IMG/VR virus record: IMGVR_UViG_3300042924_004713
Coordinates: 102,409-166,408 of that record
Source of the DNA: a virus
Length of the DNA stretch: 64,000 nucleotides
Direction: 5' to 3' (one strand)
Shown: piece after piece, positions 62,361 through 64,000 of the stretch
How the letters are laid out: every line of letters begins with the position of its first letter
Numbering within the stretch: the first letter of the stretch is position 1
Made by a program: the position numbers and the translations under genes
Notes under the pieces: generated by a model
The model's database searches: none
What the model saw: the letters and a program-made list of their open reading frames with translations, nothing else
What the model was told of the DNA's origin: nothing

Positions 62361-62546
62361 TTATTTTCCTTTTGTTTTAAATTTACTGCACATTAGTTCA
62401 AAATCATGTTGCCTGCTTTGAACTTGTCCGTAACTTGCTTTAGGATTACGTTCTCTATACTCTGCTTTTTGTTGTTCTATGCACTCATCGTACTTGTTAG
62501 AACAACCTGCTGCTATCAAAGCAAAAACCATTAAAATGTAGCGCAT
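62361..62546 (-). CDS. Small lipoprotein
   Basis: A 61-residue protein. R2 is followed by a hydrophobic stretch (3-13) and the lipobox IAAG-C15, so it should be exported and lipidated at Cys15. The mature part is short, charged and has two more cysteines (C20, C53). TAGGA is before the ATG. It lies between a tRNA and the TAG-containing gene in an early-type operon. Small phage lipoproteins often block superinfection; that role is an inference here. Confidence 0.75.
   Translation of the reverse strand: MRYILMVFALIAAGCSNKYDECIEQQKAEYRERNPKASYGQVQSRQHDFELMCSKFKTKGK
62367..62371 (-). promoter_or_regulatory. Shine-Dalgarno AAGGA supporting the ATG before the TAG codon
   Basis: AAGGA lies within the last codons of the lipoprotein gene and seven bases before the ATG at 62359. 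It argues that translation begins before the in-frame TAG at 62353-62351. Confidence 0.65.
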
Positions 62547-62612
62547 AACAGTTTCCTAATGGGTAGTTATTTTTGTGTCAGGAAACTACCAAACCCCGTG
62601 AGCGCAGCCCAT

Positions 62613-62657
62613 CCCGTTTTCGCGTCAGCGGAGGCGGAATATGGTTACGGGTCCGCC
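62613..62657. other. H-type pseudoknot candidate next to tRNA
   Basis: CCCGT (62613) can pair with ACGGG (62647), and GGCGGA (62633) with TCCGCC (62652). The pairings cross and the two 3' strands abut, as in an H-type pseudoknot. It lies eight bases beyond the encoded CCA of the tRNA on the minus strand. GC content is higher than the surroundings. Confidence 0.4.
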
Positions 62658-62665
62658 GATGATTC

Positions 62666-62739
62666 TGGTGCGCCGTATGGGAATCGAACCCATTCATTGG
62701 AGGTTTAGAATCTCCTTGCCGTCCACCGGCTCACAGCGC
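62666..62739 (-). tRNA. tRNA with CUA anticodon (amber suppressor-like), CCA encoded
   Basis: Minus strand, 74 bases. The acceptor GCGCTGT pairs fully with ACGGCGC, with one G-U, then A and CCA. The D stem is GCC/GGC with a GG-containing loop. The T arm is ATGGG-TTCGATT-CCCAT. The anticodon arm GGAGA-TTCTAAA-CCTCC has four pairs and one A-C mismatch next to the loop, giving U33, anticodon CUA and A37, which reads UAG. Shifting the loop by one gives UCU (Arg), but then most stem pairs are lost. It heads a small operon under a sigma70-type promoter. Confidence 0.85.
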
Positions 62740-62747
62740 ATAACGTA

Positions 62748-62776
62748 ATTATGCCAAAATTAAACTAGTAGGTCAA
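62748..62776 (-). promoter_or_regulatory. Sigma70-type promoter for tRNA operon
   Basis: Minus strand TTGACC (62776-62771), 17-base spacer, CATAAT (62753-62748); each hexamer matches five of six. Predicted start at about 62741, two bases before the tRNA. It suggests early expression. Confidence 0.7.
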
Positions 62777-62793
62777 TTAATTTGGTAAACCAC

Positions 62794-62799
62794 TAAATA
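62794..62799 (+). promoter_or_regulatory. Late promoter core with extended match (CTAAATACTATT)
   Basis: ACTAAATACTATT follows the extended T4 late sequence TATAAATACTATT closely. It drives the virion gene at 62882 with a leader of about 75 bases. Confidence 0.75.
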
Positions 62800-62804
62800 C
62801 TATT

Positions 62805-62881
62805 AACGCACTCTGCGTTTTATGCGGCAACCACCGCGTAGTGGCTAGAACCCACATCGGACTTCTTTAAGGAGAAAACAA
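62805..62881 (+). promoter_or_regulatory. Folded 5' leader
   Basis: AACGCA-ctc-TGCGTT (62805-62819) makes a hairpin at the very 5' end of the late message. GCGG (62824) can pair with CCGC (62834), or CCAC (62831) with GTGG (62841), as alternatives. AAGGAG at 62869 precedes the ATG. Confidence 0.5.
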
Positions 62882-63628
62882 ATGGGGCGTCCTCTCAAAA
62901 TACAAAAATATTCTACTAATTCTGGTATTGGTGCACCTGGTGCAGCAGTAGGCATTGATGTTGGTTTTCCAAACTTTGGCTCACTGACAGATCCAGAGTA
63001 TAATGTCAACCCAACAACTCTAAGTGCAAACGATTATCTTGGCGTGGTTGGCGGACTTCGTACCACTGCCACATCAGCTACTAATCCTGTGGTCAAGTGT
63101 ATTGTAAACATCGCCAACAGCTACACAGGTGTAGATGATGGTGTTATCCTGCGTCAAAAAGGTGCTCACAAATTTCTAGTGGCCACGAACACAGCTATTG
63201 ACCCTGCCAACGCAGTGGTGGGTGTCAGTGTGCGCATTGCTAGCCTTGGGGACACCAATTGGGTAGCTATGGGTGCACCAGTGGGTGCCGCAGTAGGCAC
63301 TATTTTCTTAGTTACAGCAGCCGCAGGCGCTGGTACCACAGGCACCTGTCAAGAAGTCGGTGTGTGCGTTTTAGACAATGATGCAACTCCTCCTGGCGGC
63401 AGCATGGCCATTGGCTTCTCAGTAGGAGATTCAACAATTACCTACATCAGCAAGCTAACCAACAAGTGGCTGTTGGATTGGACTGGAGGTAACGACTACG
63501 GTTACTCCAGCGTGGTAAATGATGTGCGTTATGTATCAAACTTCTTCACTGACGAAGGCACTGTGATCAAGAGTGGTACTGCAAATACCACAGTGATACC
63601 AGGGCAAGTTGAGAAGTGGACTAGCTAA
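62882..63628 (+). CDS. Virion structural protein
   Basis: A 248-residue protein starting MGRPLKIQKYSTNSG, a beginning shared by a family of virion proteins in T4-like marine phages (MGRPL followed by a basic, Tyr-containing stretch). It is rich in Gly, Thr, Ala and Val, with predicted beta strands such as FLVATNTAIDPANAVVGVSV. It has a late promoter, a folded leader with AAGGAG, and a strong terminator behind it, so it is a single-gene late unit. The exact place in the virion is unknown. Confidence 0.72.
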   Translation: MGRPLKIQKYSTNSGIGAPGAAVGIDVGFPNFGSLTDPEYNVNPTTLSANDYLGVVGGLRTTATSATNPVVKCIVNIANSYTGVDDGVILRQKGAHKFLVATNTAIDPANAVVGVSVRIASLGDTNWVAMGAPVGAAVGTIFLVTAAAGAGTTGTCQEVGVCVLDNDATPPGGSMAIGFSVGDSTITYISKLTNKWLLDWTGGNDYGYSSVVNDVRYVSNFFTDEGTVIKSGTANTTVIPGQVEKWTS

Positions 63629-63647
63629 CACTTTTAATACTGTTAGG

Positions 63648-63682
63648 ATCCTCCCAGAACTACATACTGGGAGGATTTTTTT
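63648..63682 (+). terminator. Rho-independent terminator overlapping next gene's ribosome site
   Basis: ATCCTCCCAG, loop AACTACATA, CTGGGAGGAT, then seven T (the first in the stem). The GGAGG in the 3' arm (63670-63674) is also the only Shine-Dalgarno for the ATG at 63683. Confidence 0.93.
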
Positions 63683-64000
63683 ATGACTATAGCTTTTGCA
63701 CTGGCAAATGGTGTTAGTAGACAAGGACTTGATCTTGCCTGGTTACACCACTACGGCTCAATTTATGGCTGCAATGCACTCTACAAAGATTACGAACCAG
63801 ACGTGCTGGTGGCCACTGACGCTCCGATCAGTGGACGAATTCAAGATTCTGGCTACAGTCAGCGTAAAACATTCTACACTCGTAGATGCTATCCAAATTC
63901 TGGAGCAAGGCAGATCCCCAAAAAATACTACGGAAACAGCTCAGGACCAGTGGCCGCTGCACTAGCAGCTATTGACGGACACACGCAGATCTATTTGCTG
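63683..64000 (+). CDS. Conserved phage hypothetical, C-terminus beyond window
   Basis: An open frame of 106 codons runs to the window edge, starting MTIAFALANGVSRQGLDLAW, then IYGCNALYKDYEPDVLVATD and FYTRRCYPNSGAR. This arrangement is common in uncharacterised proteins of T4-like marine phages. No signal peptide or catalytic motif is evident in the visible part. Its ribosome site is buried in the terminator stem just upstream. Function unknown; the gene is incomplete here. Confidence 0.75.
   Translation, partial: MTIAFALANGVSRQGLDLAWLHHYGSIYGCNALYKDYEPDVLVATDAPISGRIQDSGYSQRKTFYTRRCYPNSGARQIPKKYYGNSSGPVAAALAAIDGHTQIYLL

Larger units (their letters stand above)
62547..62881. other. Intergenic region with tRNA, pseudoknot and divergent promoters
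   Basis: No protein gene fits this 335-base stretch. It contains the inverted repeat GGTAGTT/AACTACC (62562, 62584), the pseudoknot candidate at 62613-62657, the tRNA at 62666-62739, a sigma70-type promoter for the minus strand, and a late promoter with a folded leader for the plus strand. Confidence 0.75.

Noticed and set aside
1-64000. CRISPR array, insertion sequence, integrase or attachment site
   Set aside because: No regularly spaced direct repeats, transposase, recombinase or flanking target duplications were seen.
1-64000. Full reassignment of UAG throughout the genome
   Set aside because: Large structural genes contain no internal TAG and five genes end in TAG with only short extensions in four of them, so general recoding is not supported; limited readthrough is the better idea.

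Overview
The window is part of the genome of a T4-like tailed phage (a myovirus), probably from a marine or freshwater bacterium. The evidence is the T4-type core gene set with T4-like order: portal gp20, protease gp21, scaffold gp22, capsid gp23, baseplate gp6, gp25, gp5, gp26 and a gp53-like protein, recombination proteins gp46 and gp47, and late sigma factor gp55. Many TAAATA late-promoter cores sit in front of structural genes. No photosynthesis gene is present and the host cannot be named from this window.

Layout. (1) 1-13067, minus strand: a tightly overlapping accessory operon. It encodes five radical SAM enzymes whose Cys-rich twitch/SPASM-like domain precedes the radical SAM core, two paralogous GT-like proteins, an SGNH hydrolase, three glycosyltransferase-like proteins and three small or partial unknowns. 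(2) 13141-42360, minus strand: late tail and baseplate genes from 40636-42360 down through gp53-like, gp5, gp25, gp6, a 4749-residue virion protein with a probable seven-bladed FG-GAP propeller, and fibre-like proteins, ending in a strong terminator. (3) 42472-49523, plus strand: gp55, gp47 and gp46 with accessory insertions (a sixth radical SAM protein, a PD-(D/E)XK nuclease, a second SGNH hydrolase), headed by a near-consensus sigma70 promoter. (4) 49524-49870: a non-coding convergent junction with a candidate structured RNA. (5) 49871-53228, minus strand: small unknowns, a gp51-like protein and gp26. (6) 53264-61735, plus strand: tape measure with a lytic transglycosylase domain, portal, core proteins, protease, scaffold and major capsid, closed by a terminator. 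(7) 61793-62739, minus strand: a small early-type operon with a tRNA whose best fold has a CUA (amber) anticodon, a lipoprotein, and a conserved gene with an in-frame TAG at codon 3. (8) 62882-64000, plus strand: a virion protein, a terminator and a partial gene.

The most unusual points are three. First, the amber-reading tRNA lies in the same operon as a gene that appears to need amber readthrough; five accessory genes end in TAG while every structural gene examined ends in TAA or TGA. Second, the phage carries an expanded radical SAM array mixed with GT-like and SGNH genes, with a duplication scar inside it. Third, a compact pseudoknotted RNA candidate lies at 49604-49793. Functions of the accessory operon (surface glycan or virion modification) are inference from domain content only.
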